Below, piece after piece: positions 15,286 to 22,218 of a stretch of 24,554 bases of DNA. A model generated the notes under the pieces. It was given only the letters and a program-made list of their open reading frames with translations. It was not told the origin of the DNA and did not search any database. The first letter of the stretch is position 1. The number at the start of each line of letters is the position of its first letter. This DNA is from CF-96 sp036269455 (GTDB lineage: Bacteria; Chloroflexota; Dormibacteria; Aeolococcales; Aeolococcaceae), in the NCBI GenBank assembly GCA_036269455.1, contig DATARS010000136.1, positions 1-24,554 of the forward strand, written 5' to 3'. Both the position numbers and the translations under genes were made by a program.

Positions 15286-16509
15286 TCAGGCTGCCTCGCG
15301 GGTGGCGACGGCGCAGCCGCCGTGCCGGTGGTGATGGAGGAAGTCGTCGCCGAAGGTCCGCAGCGCGCTGAGCAGGAGGCCGGCGGCGCCGTCGGGGTGG
15401 GCGCAGGCGCCGCGGCCGCGGAGCTCGCCCGACCAGCGGCGGACGCGCTCGAGATCGTCGGCCTCGGCGGTGCCGGCGGCGATGCGCTGGACGGCGCCGG
15501 CGATGGCGGCGAGGCCGAAGACGCAGGGCCCGCACTGGCGGGCGCTCTGGCCGGCGAGGTGGGTCAGGATCCGGGCGGTCTCGACCACCCCGCAGCGGTG
15601 CCCGGGGAGCACCGCCACCACGCCGCAGCCGAGCGAGTGCCCGGCGGAGCGCAGCCCGGGAGCGTCGAGCCGCAGGCCCCAGGCCTCCTCGGCGCCCACC
15701 CAGCCGCCGAAATAGCCGCCGAGCAGCACCGCGCCGGCGCGGTCGCTCAGGCCGCCGGCGGCGGCCACGGCGTCACCGAGGGCCGATCCCTGGGCCACCT
15801 CGAGCACCCCGGGCCGGGCGACCGCGCCGGTCACGGTGAGCAGCGCGGTCCCGGGCGTGCCCGGCGCCCCGAGGCCCCGGAACCAGGCGTCGCCGAAGCG
15901 GGCGACCATCGCCACGTGGGCGAGGGTCTCGACGTTCTGGACCAGGGTGGGCCGGCCGCCGACGCCGCGCTCGGAGGGCCGCGGCGGCGTCACCGTGGGC
16001 AGCGCCACGCCGTCGTTGACGAAGCGCACCGCGGCGCTCTCCTCGCCGGCGACGTAGCGCGGTGGGGCGGCGACGGTGCGGACGCGGCGGCGCTCGGCCT
16101 CGGGCCGCTCCGCCAGGGCACGGCCCAGAGCGGTCGCGGCGGCGGCGTGCTCGGCGCCGACGTAGAGCAGCACCTCGCCGGCGCCGAGCGCGCCGGCGGC
16201 GAGGAGCGCGCCGTCGAGGACGAGGTGCGGCCTCGTCTCCATGAGCACCCGGTCCTTGCGGCTCAGCGGCTCGCCCTCGGCGCCGTTGACGAGCACGACG
16301 GGGCGCGCGCCCCGCCGCTCCGCGACCGCCCGCCACTTGCGGGCCACCGGGAAGGCGGCGCCGCCGCGGCCGCGCAGCCCGCTGCGCTCGAGAACGTCGA
16401 TGAGCGAGGCCGCGCCGGGCGGGAGCGGGCCGAGGCGGGAGAGGTGCCCGGCGGCGGACTCCATCCCGGCGCGGAGGTCGGGCCCGGCGAGCAGGCTGGG
16501 GCCGGTCAT
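15286..16509 (-). CDS. NuoF-like NAD(P)H-oxidising flavin/Fe-S protein
   Basis: 407 residues similar to the 51-kDa NADH-binding subunit of complex I (NuoF/HoxF/RnfC superfamily). Motifs: GLRGRGGAAFPVARKW (45-59, NADH/FMN loop), VNGAEGEPLSRKDRVLM (74-90), RYVAGEESAAVRFVNDG (151-167), PTLVQNVETLAHV (187-199), an SLBB-like region (about 223-300) and a C-terminal Fe-S part with Cys326, Cys329 (QCGPC) and Cys369. NuoF binds its 4Fe-4S cluster with four Cys, and the first one is replaced here (SARQCGPC), so the cluster is probably altered. The ATG at 16509 overlaps the previous gene's stop. No other complex I gene is present, so it must feed the membrane haem protein through the ferredoxin. Confidence 0.9.
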   Translation of the reverse strand: MTGPSLLAGPDLRAGMESAAGHLSRLGPLPPGAASLIDVLERSGLRGRGGAAFPVARKWRAVAERRGARPVVLVNGAEGEPLSRKDRVLMETRPHLVLDGALLAAGALGAGEVLLYVGAEHAAAATALGRALAERPEAERRRVRTVAAPPRYVAGEESAAVRFVNDGVALPTVTPPRPSERGVGGRPTLVQNVETLAHVAMVARFGDAWFRGLGAPGTPGTALLTVTGAVARPGVLEVAQGSALGDAVAAAGGLSDRAGAVLLGGYFGGWVGAEEAWGLRLDAPGLRSAGHSLGCGVVAVLPGHRCGVVETARILTHLAGQSARQCGPCVFGLAAIAGAVQRIAAGTAEADDLERVRRWSGELRGRGACAHPDGAAGLLLSALRTFGDDFLHHHRHGGCAVATREAA

Positions 16510-17090
16510 CGCGGCGCCCCGGTGGCGACGCCGCTGGCGGCAGCTCGCTTGTCGCGGGCGAGGGGGTCGCCCGGGGTGAGCAGGCGCACCACCAGGGCGG
16601 CGACCACCCCGGCGACGCAGACCACCGTCAGCGAGTCCATCCAGAGCGAGCCGGCGTCGGTGCCGGTGCCCAGGCCGTGGACGATGGCCAGCGGCCAGCA
16701 GGCGTAGGCGAGCCAGTGGACCGCGCGCCACGCACGCCGGCCGATGAGACCGCGCACCAGGCTGGTGGCGGAGATGGCGAGCATCAGCTCGAGGCTCACC
16801 GTCCCCAGGCCGAGCCAGAGGGTGCGGTAGGAGGAGCCGAACGGAACCGCGGCCGCCACCAGGCCGAGGTGGGTGAAGGGGTCGACCACCGCGGTCACGA
16901 TGTGGAGGGCGAGGAAGACCAGCGACATCAGCGCGAGGTCGCGGTGGAGCGCCGCGGTGAGGAAGCGGGGCCAGCCCCGGCCGCCCACCCGAGCGCGGGC
17001 GAGCATGCCGAGGGCGAGGACACCGCTGAGCAGCAGCATGCTCACCACGCCGGCCCCGCGGGCCGTGTACCAGAGCAGCGTGTCGTTCAT
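16506..17090 (-). CDS. Ferric-reductase-like transmembrane haem protein
   Basis: 194 residues with about five or six membrane helices. His49 (ALHRDLAL) and His63 (ALHIVTAV) lie 14 residues apart in one helix, and His125 (AVHWLAY) and His138 (AIVHGLG) 13 apart in another, the bis-haem layout of the ferric reductase/NOX/YedZ (MsrQ) membrane domain. It lacks the FAD and NADPH domain of full ferric reductases; the NuoF-like partner probably supplies this. The role is likely electron transfer across the membrane to iron, quinone or an extracellular carrier. The ribosome binding site is aggaa, 5 bases before ATG 17090. The last four bases overlap the start of the NuoF-like gene. An 11-bp tandem repeat lies about 75-95 bases upstream. 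Confidence 0.9.
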   Translation of the reverse strand: MNDTLLWYTARGAGVVSMLLLSGVLALGMLARARVGGRGWPRFLTAALHRDLALMSLVFLALHIVTAVVDPFTHLGLVAAAVPFGSSYRTLWLGLGTVSLELMLAISATSLVRGLIGRRAWRAVHWLAYACWPLAIVHGLGTGTDAGSLWMDSLTVVCVAGVVAALVVRLLTPGDPLARDKRAAASGVATGAPR

Positions 17091-17420
17091 CGGGGTTCCT
17101 GTCCGGTGAGGTTGATCGGGACGTCTCCAGAGTGCGTCCGATCCCTCCGCCGAACCTGGGGCTTTGCTGGGAGATTGCTGGGAGATTCAAAGAGGGCGGC
17201 CCATCCCCCCGGACGGGCCGTCCCGGTGACGTCGGGACCCCGTCATGGTTGTCCGTGATTGCAGCCAGTGCGCACACCGTCCGCCGGCCACGTGAACAAC
17301 GGGTAACCCTTGCGCGCCATAATGGCCGCCGTCGCAGGCACTCGTTCGATGACGCTGTGCTGAATCCCCTCACAGACGGCGCCGCTGTGCACCGCTCCGT
17401 GTCATCCCGGAGGCAATCCC
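17091..17420. other. 330-base divergent intergenic region
   Basis: This gap separates the electron-transfer operon (minus) from the coiled-coil gene (plus). It holds the 11-bp tandem repeat at 17164-17185, a GC-rich stretch (17190-17250) with imperfect dyads, and cataat (17318-17323), a possible -10 for the plus-strand gene. The gene at 17421 has a ribosome binding site, ggagg, at 17408-17412. No small gene or RNA was recognised. Confidence 0.4.
17164..17185 (-). promoter_or_regulatory. Tandem 11-bp repeat, candidate OmpR/PhoB-type operator
   Basis: ttgctgggaga occurs twice without a gap (17164-17174 and 17175-17185); read on the minus strand it is tctcccagcaa twice. An 11-bp period places both copies on one face of the helix, as in direct-repeat sites of OmpR/PhoB-family response regulators. 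It lies about 75-95 bases upstream of the ferric-reductase-like gene, a suitable place for activation. No OmpR-family regulator is encoded in the window. Confidence 0.5.
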
Positions 17421-17981
17421 ATGGCCAGAGGCCGTCAGTCGTCGGTGGCGCCGGCACAGCCGGCACGCCGGAAGCGGGCCACCGGGCCCGACACCCTGCG
17501 CACCGCGGCCGACGACTTCCTGTCGCGGTTCGGTGGACTCGTCGACGAGATCGTCGCCCTGCGCGAGGCGCTGGAGCAGGCCCAGGAGGAGAACCAGCGT
17601 CTGCACGCCGAGCTCGCCGAGGGCATCGACCTCTTCCGCGAGGCACGCGACCTGGTGGTGCGCGCCGAGGCCCCGGCCCCGCGACGCGGACGCGGCCGCC
17701 GCGGAGCCGCCGCGGCGCCGGCGCCGGCGCGAGCGGCACGCGCCTCCGGCGGCTCGCGCCGCCGGCCCGCCAACGGCAGGGTGACCCCCGATGCGGTGAC
17801 CGCCGACGTGGTGCGCGCGGTGATCGGCCGCATGGGCACCGCCACCGCCGGGGAGATCGCGGAGCAGATCACCAGGGCGGGCACGCCGGTGTCGGGTCGC
17901 GCCATCCGCCACATCGCCAAGGTGGCCGGTGCGGTGGCACGGCCGGGCGACGGCGGTCGCATGGTGTACGCCCTGAGCTGA
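17421..17981 (+). CDS. Coiled-coil, basic-linker, C-terminal winged-helix-like protein (possible nucleoid protein)
   Basis: 186 residues with three parts. Residues 1-22 are basic. Residues 27-82 form a coiled coil with heptads (VDEIVALREALEQAQEENQR). Residues 84-119 are an Arg/Ala/Pro-rich linker with RGRGRRG, like histone H1-type tails or AT-hook-like DNA contacts. Residues 125-186 are a small helical domain (VVRAVIGRMGTATAGEIAEQ then RAIRHIAKVAGAVARPG) that looks like a winged helix. There is no catalytic motif, membrane segment or receiver. The architecture fits a DNA-binding structural protein or a regulator that dimerises through its coil. The ribosome binding site ggagg lies 8 bases before ATG 17421. 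I do not recognise a specific family. Confidence 0.75.
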   Translation: MARGRQSSVAPAQPARRKRATGPDTLRTAADDFLSRFGGLVDEIVALREALEQAQEENQRLHAELAEGIDLFREARDLVVRAEAPAPRRGRGRRGAAAAPAPARAARASGGSRRRPANGRVTPDAVTADVVRAVIGRMGTATAGEIAEQITRAGTPVSGRAIRHIAKVAGAVARPGDGGRMVYALS

Positions 17982-18041
17982 TCGGTCGCCGCGTGCTGTG
18001 ACGATCCTGCCGCGCGGTCAGGGCGGTCGGTGCACGCTGGG

Positions 18042-18047
18042 TACAGT
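18042..18047 (+). promoter_or_regulatory. -10 box (TACAGT) of a probably leaderless gene
   Basis: TACAGT lies exactly 6 bases before ATG 18054. No ribosome binding site is present and an in-frame alternative GTG at 18030 would place the -10 inside the gene. This is the clearest of the four leaderless starts in the window. Confidence 0.55.
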
Positions 18048-18053
18048 GCCCCC

Positions 18054-18740
18054 ATGGGCGCCACGACGTCTCCGGCGACGGCCGAGCAGCAGGCCCGGGC
18101 TCAGCGGCTGCTCGGCGAGCTGATCGCGCGCACCGGCCTGGGCCGGGGCCCGCACCAGCTCCGCGTCGACGACGTCCGCATCGTCCGGGGTCAGACCACC
18201 GCGCTCATCGCCGTCGCCGTGTACCACGAGATCGGCGGCAGCGGTCGCCGCCGCTCGATCGCGGTGGGCGCCGACCCCGGCCCCGACGGCTGGGACCAGT
18301 TCGGCGACGCCGAGGTCACAGCCCTCCTCGCCCGCGACGCCGCCGCCTTCCTCGACGGCCACCACTGGCAGCGGCTCATCGGCCTCGGCCTTCGCGCCGC
18401 CGCGGCGCTGGTCTCGCTGGCGGCCGTCGCCGCCGTGCTCTTCGGGAGCCGGCGCGGCCTCAGCCTTCCGCTGATCGCGTTCTCGGTGCTCGCCGGCGTG
18501 CAGCTCGTCACCGCCGCTCTCAGCCGCGGGCTCGACCTGCAGGCCGACCGCCGCGGGGCGGCGATGACCGGCGACCCCTCCGCCCTGGCGCGCTGCTACC
18601 GCCGGCTGGCGGAGGCCGGAGGGCCGGCGTCGGGCGGAGTGCTGCTCCGGCTGCTCGGCGCCTGGCGCCGCATCGCCGTCGGCCGCGCGGCCGCGGAGCA
18701 GCGGCTCGCCCACCTCGTCCCCACCGCCGACCCGGGCTGA
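18054..18740 (+). CDS. Membrane protein resembling the C-terminal part of M48 peptidases, without the zinc motif
   Basis: 228 residues with two membrane helices (about 107-130 and 137-156). After the second helix comes ALSRGLDLQADRRGAAMTGD (155-174), then PSALARCYRRLAEAGG. This resembles the part of HtpX/M48 peptidases that carries the third zinc ligand (SRxxExxAD...GDPxALAxAL), with Glu replaced by Asp. The HExxH motif that should come earlier is absent. In its place is HHWQRL before the first helix. It is therefore probably not a peptidase: it may be a derived non-catalytic relative, or the likeness may be chance. The leaderless start is supported by TACAGT 6 bases upstream. It converges with the gene at 18744 with 3 bases between stops. 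Confidence 0.65.
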   Translation: MGATTSPATAEQQARAQRLLGELIARTGLGRGPHQLRVDDVRIVRGQTTALIAVAVYHEIGGSGRRRSIAVGADPGPDGWDQFGDAEVTALLARDAAAFLDGHHWQRLIGLGLRAAAALVSLAAVAAVLFGSRRGLSLPLIAFSVLAGVQLVTAALSRGLDLQADRRGAAMTGDPSALARCYRRLAEAGGPASGGVLLRLLGAWRRIAVGRAAAEQRLAHLVPTADPG

Positions 18741-18743
18741 GGG

Positions 18744-19214
18744 TCACGAGCCACCCGTCGTGGTGCCGGGGCCGCCCATCTCGTGGCTGCCCATCTCGCA
18801 CTGCCGGAGCGCCCAGGCGCTGAGCCGTTCGATCTGGGTGAGCGCGGCGACCCGGTCCTGCACTGCGGTCGAGCGCCGGGCGGCGTCGACCAGCTCGGCG
18901 ATCTCGGCGAGCAGATAGTCCTCGGCGGCGAGGCTCGCCGCCGGGCGGTGCTCACCGGCGTGCGGGCAGACCGGCAGCTGCGCGGTGTGGCCATTGGCGC
19001 CGTTGGCGCGCACCGCCACCTCATGGCCGCAGGCGCGGCAGCGGGCGACGAAGCGGTACCCGTTCTGGCTGGAGCGCCGGCTGAAGCCGCCGAGGGTGTG
19101 TCCGCGGTCGATCGCCGCTGCGGTCGCCACCCCGATCGCCTCGATGGCGAGGAGCTGGGATGGGCTGCACGAGCGCGCACCGTTGAGACCGTTCAGCCCG
19201 TCCGCACGACCCAC
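18744..19214 (-). CDS. Zinc-ribbon-like hypothetical protein
   Basis: 156 residues from a GTG at 19214 with only a weak upstream ggggg. Cys59 and Cys62 (CRACGHEV) with Cys83 and His85 (LPVCPHAGEH) could form a zinc ribbon (about residues 55-88) and are the only clear feature. A helical region (about 95-140, AEDYLLAEIAELVDAARRST) follows, then a Gly/Thr-rich end. There is no signal peptide or membrane segment. It may be a nucleic-acid or protein contact module; I do not recognise the family. The first 17 residues (GLNGLNGARS) are low-complexity, so a later start is possible. The 117-base gap upstream (19215-19331) holds no gene. Confidence 0.6.
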   Translation of the reverse strand: MGRADGLNGLNGARSCSPSQLLAIEAIGVATAAAIDRGHTLGGFSRRSSQNGYRFVARCRACGHEVAVRANGANGHTAQLPVCPHAGEHRPAASLAAEDYLLAEIAELVDAARRSTAVQDRVAALTQIERLSAWALRQCEMGSHEMGGPGTTTGGS

Positions 19215-19331
19215 GCGACCACAACCCCCTGAACCGGCGGCTCACCCCGCCCCAAGGATTCAAGACACAGGTCCGTCACCCAACATCGCACACCGGTGCG
19301 GATCCGTCCACGCGCGCGCCGTGGCCTCGGC

Positions 19332-20696
19332 TCAGCCGACCGCTCGAACCGTGATCTGCTGCGCCGAGTCGAGCCCGGCGTCTCCGAAGTGGACGCAGAG
19401 CCCATGGCGGTGGACGGCGCCGGGATCCACCGTGTACTCCAATGAGTTGTTCCCCGACGGGCGCACGTCCACCGCATTCACCGTCCACTCGAAATACTGC
19501 CCCCGGTTGCTCACCGCCCCTGCGGGGCGGGCGCGGTAGCGGCTGCCGTTGACGACCAGCGCGACGTCGGAGAACGCGTCCGGCGACGCGGTCATCCGGG
19601 CGACGTTCGACGAGAGCCAGGCGCCCACGACGTAGGCACTGCCCCGCACCCGCGGAGCGGCGAAGGCGTAGACGAAGGCCCCGACGTCGCCGCCGCAGGC
19701 CCGGCTCACGGCGGGGATCGCGCCGCTCCTGGCCGCCGGGTGGTCGGCGGTCAGCGCCGGACCGGCGACGTTCCAGCGCGAGCCCGCCTCCCAGTGCGCC
19801 GGGTCGACGTTCACCAGCCGCAGCGACGGGTCGACGGGGGGTGCGGGAGCGGCGGGATGGACCATGTCCCCCGCAAACCGCGGCGCCAGCACCATCCCGC
19901 CGAGGGTGAGGACCGCCGCGCCGCCGGCCACGGCGACCTTCGTGCCCCGGCGCGGTCCCGGCGTCGGCGCCATCTCCTCGGCGACGCTCTCCGCCGGCCA
20001 GCCGGCGAGCGCATCGCGGAGGCCCCGGGCCAGCTCTCCGGCGGGATTCGCGGTGCCGTCGGTGAGCGCCCCCTCGAGCACCTCGGCGAGCGCATCGGGC
20101 GGCCGTTCGCGCATGGCGGCGCCCAGGGTGCGGGCGAGCGCGGCGACGTCCGCCGCCGGGGAGAGGGCACCACCTCCGCCCTCGCGTGGGTCGATCTGCG
20201 AGACGACCTGCGCGACCCCGAGGTCGGCGAGGCGCGGCTCGTCGAGCGCAGAGAGCAGGATGCAGCGCGGCCCGATGACGCCGTGCAGCACCCCGGCGGC
20301 GTGGGCGGCCTCGAGCCCCGACGCCACCGCCGCGCCCAGCCGCGCCACCCGCTGCCAGGGCAGCGCGCCGCGGCGGTCGGCGAGCGTGCCCCCGGGCTCG
20401 GCGACGCCGGCCACATAGCCGCGCCCGCTCTCGGTGATCCCGGTGGCCAGCACCGCCGCGAGGTTGGCGTGACGGGGCAGCCGCTCCAGCGCACTCAGCC
20501 GGTTGCGCAGCTCGTCGCAGGTCGGCTCGTCGAGCGCGCTGACCCGGAGCAACCGGATCTCGACGTCGCGTCCGCCCTGCGCGTCCCACGCGCGGCAGAC
20601 GGCGCCGAGGCGGTCGCGGCGCACCTCCTCGGCACGCTCATACCCCGGGATGCCCAGCGACCCGTGCGCCGGCATCCCTCGCACCCGGCGCGTCAT
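19332..20696 (-). CDS. Receptor-like membrane pseudokinase
   Basis: 454 residues from ATG 20696. Residues 18-235 look like a Ser/Thr protein kinase fold of the Hanks type, but key residues are changed. The Gly-rich loop is degraded (EEVRRDRLGAV). The ATP-binding Lys is Arg48 (VEIRLL). HRDxxxxN is HGVIGPRC (138-145), so the catalytic Asp and the metal-binding Asn are gone. Only DLG (158-160) in place of DFG remains. A single membrane helix follows (about 254-273, VAVAGGAAVLTLGGMVLAP), then a 180-residue extracellular beta-rich domain (RGSAYVVGAWLSS, VALVVNGSRYRARP, QYFEWTVNAVDV) like a carbohydrate-binding or sensor sandwich. It may be a receptor or scaffold. Promoter elements lie at 20736-20764, divergent from the HAD gene. 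Confidence 0.85.
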   Translation of the reverse strand: MTRRVRGMPAHGSLGIPGYERAEEVRRDRLGAVCRAWDAQGGRDVEIRLLRVSALDEPTCDELRNRLSALERLPRHANLAAVLATGITESGRGYVAGVAEPGGTLADRRGALPWQRVARLGAAVASGLEAAHAAGVLHGVIGPRCILLSALDEPRLADLGVAQVVSQIDPREGGGGALSPAADVAALARTLGAAMRERPPDALAEVLEGALTDGTANPAGELARGLRDALAGWPAESVAEEMAPTPGPRRGTKVAVAGGAAVLTLGGMVLAPRFAGDMVHPAAPAPPVDPSLRLVNVDPAHWEAGSRWNVAGPALTADHPAARSGAIPAVSRACGGDVGAFVYAFAAPRVRGSAYVVGAWLSSNVARMTASPDAFSDVALVVNGSRYRARPAGAVSNRGQYFEWTVNAVDVRPSGNNSLEYTVDPGAVHRHGLCVHFGDAGLDSAQQITVRAVG

Positions 20697-20735
20697 GCGC
20701 TCACGCTCCGCTGCCCGGCTGGTGGTTGGCGCCGC

Positions 20736-20764
20736 ATTGTAGGCCCTGCGAGCATGCCCGTCAT
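20736..20764 (-). promoter_or_regulatory. Candidate promoter of the pseudokinase gene
   Basis: On the minus strand ATGACG (complement of 20759-20764), 17 bases, then TACAAT (complement of 20736-20741) forms a good pair. The -35 overlaps the start region of the divergent HAD gene. The leader would be about 35 bases. A GGAG ribosome binding site lies 9 bases before ATG 20696. Confidence 0.5.
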
Positions 20765-21473
20765 GCACAGCCCGAATCGCCCGACGGTGATCCTCGACGT
20801 CGACGGCACCCTGGTGGACAGCGAGCGCGACGGCCATCGCGTCGCCTTCAACCGCGCCTTCGAGGAGTTCGGCCTCGACCATCGCTGGAGCGTCGACGAG
20901 TACGGCGACCTCCTCTCCACGACCGGGGGACGCCGCCGGCTGCACCGCTACCTCGCCGGCCGCGGCATGCCGGACGCCGAGCGTGACCGCCTGGTGCCCC
21001 GCCTGCACGAGCGCAAGACCGAGCTCCTCGTCGACCTGATCCGCTCCGGCGCGGTCCCGCCGCGCCCCGGGGTCACGCGCCTGCTCGACGACCTCGACGC
21101 GGCCGGCGCGCGCCTCGCGGTGGCGACGACGGGCAGCTCCACCTGGGTGCGACCGCTCCTCGACCTCCACTTCGGCCCTCATCGCTTCGCCGCGGTGGTG
21201 ACCGGCGACGAGGTGCGCGCGACCAAGCCCGACCCGGAGGTGTACCTGCTGGCCCTGGCGCGGCTCGGGGACGCCCGCCTCCGGGCGGTCGCCGTCGAGG
21301 ACTCCCCGCCCGGGCTGGCGTCGGCGCTCGCCGCGGGGCTGCGCTGCGCGGTGGTCGTCAACGACTACACCCGCGACGCCGACCTGGTGGGCGCCGACCT
21401 GGTGGTCGACGGCTTCGCGGGGCTCGACGCGGGGGTGCTGCTCGCTCTCGCCGGCGCCGTCAGGGTCAGCTGA
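20754..21473 (+). CDS. HAD-superfamily phosphatase (CbbY/Gph-like)
   Basis: 239 residues. HAD motif I is VILDVDGTLVDSE (Asp15 nucleophile, Asp17 acid/base), motif II is VATTGSS, motif III is RATKPDP (Lys158), and motif IV is VEDSPPG (Glu182/Asp183). A helical C1 cap follows motif I, as in CbbY/phosphoglycolate phosphatase-type enzymes that act on small sugar phosphates. The exact substrate cannot be read. The start is ATG 20754 or ATG 20763; there is no clear ribosome binding site, and both lie upstream of motif I. The first codons overlap the -35 of the divergent pseudokinase gene. Its stop overlaps the end of the convergent GGDEF gene by 8 bases. It is cytoplasmic. Confidence 0.92.
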   Translation: MPVMHSPNRPTVILDVDGTLVDSERDGHRVAFNRAFEEFGLDHRWSVDEYGDLLSTTGGRRRLHRYLAGRGMPDAERDRLVPRLHERKTELLVDLIRSGAVPPRPGVTRLLDDLDAAGARLAVATTGSSTWVRPLLDLHFGPHRFAAVVTGDEVRATKPDPEVYLLALARLGDARLRAVAVEDSPPGLASALAAGLRCAVVVNDYTRDADLVGADLVVDGFAGLDAGVLLALAGAVRVS

Positions 21474-22131
21474 GCTGGCCCGGCTTCGCCCGGTACATGG
21501 CGGCGTCGGCGGCCGCGAGGAGGTCGGCGGACGCGTGTCCGGGCACCGCCACCGCCCAGCCGATGCTGGCGCTCACCCGCACCTCGCCCCGGTCGAGCGC
21601 CACCGGGATCTCGATGAGCCGCCCCAGCTTGCAGGCGATCGCCGCCGCGGCGTCCTCGCGCACCTCCCGGCAGAGGACCATGAACTCGTCGCCGCCCCAG
21701 CGGGCGACCAGGTCGCCGCCCCGCACCCCGGCGCGGAGCCGGGCGCCGACCTCGCGGAGCACGACGTCTCCCGCGGCGTGGCCGAAGCGGTCGTTGACCG
21801 CCTTGAAGCCGTCGACGTCGAGGATCAGAAGGGCGAGGTTGTGGTCACCGGAGCGCCGGCCCAGCTCGGAGCGGAGCCGGCGCTCGAAGGCGCGCCGGTT
21901 GGGCAGGCCGGTGAGCAGGTCGGTCTCCGCCTCCTGCCGGAAGCGGTCGGCCGCCCCCTTCATCAGGTCGAGGAGCTCGTCCCGGAGCACGCTCGCCGGG
22001 GGCGGCAGCCCGGCCATCCGCGCGGTGATCGCCTCGATGATCTCGTCGGACACGTGCTCCACCGCCGCGGCAGGGACTCCGAGCCACACCGCCACCGCCT
22101 CACGTCCCGACCGCTCGACGTGCTCGCCCAC
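21466..22131 (-). CDS. Diguanylate cyclase (GGDEF domain)
   Basis: 221 residues from the GTG at 22131. An N-terminal helical region of about 60 residues (EAVAVWLGVPAAAVEHVSDE) of unknown type is followed by the GGDEF domain: DLLTGLPNRRAFERRL (71-86), LILDVDGFKAVNDRFGHAAG (102-121), GGDEF (146-150) and ASIGWA. The active site is intact, so it should make cyclic di-GMP from two GTP. RGGD (137-140), five residues before GGDEF, is the inhibitory I-site, so product feedback is expected. There is no membrane segment, PAS or receiver domain. A longer reading frame starts at 22194, but a -10 box at 22170-22175 lies after that point, so the GTG at 22131 with agggat seven bases before it is preferred. 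Confidence 0.93.
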   Translation of the reverse strand: MGEHVERSGREAVAVWLGVPAAAVEHVSDEIIEAITARMAGLPPPASVLRDELLDLMKGAADRFRQEAETDLLTGLPNRRAFERRLRSELGRRSGDHNLALLILDVDGFKAVNDRFGHAAGDVVLREVGARLRAGVRGGDLVARWGGDEFMVLCREVREDAAAAIACKLGRLIEIPVALDRGEVRVSASIGWAVAVPGHASADLLAAADAAMYRAKPGQLS

Positions 22132-22169
22132 GTGCCATCCCTGCCTGGCTGCCGTCGCCGGACAAGTAG

Positions 22170-22175
22170 AACATA
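22170..22175 (-). promoter_or_regulatory. -10 box (TATGTT) of the GGDEF gene
   Basis: On the minus strand TATGTT (complement of 22170-22175) fits the TANNNT -10 pattern and would put the transcript start near 22163, about 30 bases before GTG 22131. No -35 was recognised. The gene could also be read from the SDR gene upstream. Confidence 0.45.
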
Positions 22176-22218
22176 CCCGTCCCACACAGGACACGAATGG
22201 CCGGACACGCCGAGCGCC

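Noticed and set aside
15286..16509. Part of a respiratory complex I (nuo) operon
   Set aside because: No other nuo gene is present and one cluster cysteine is missing; the neighbours form a different electron-transfer unit.
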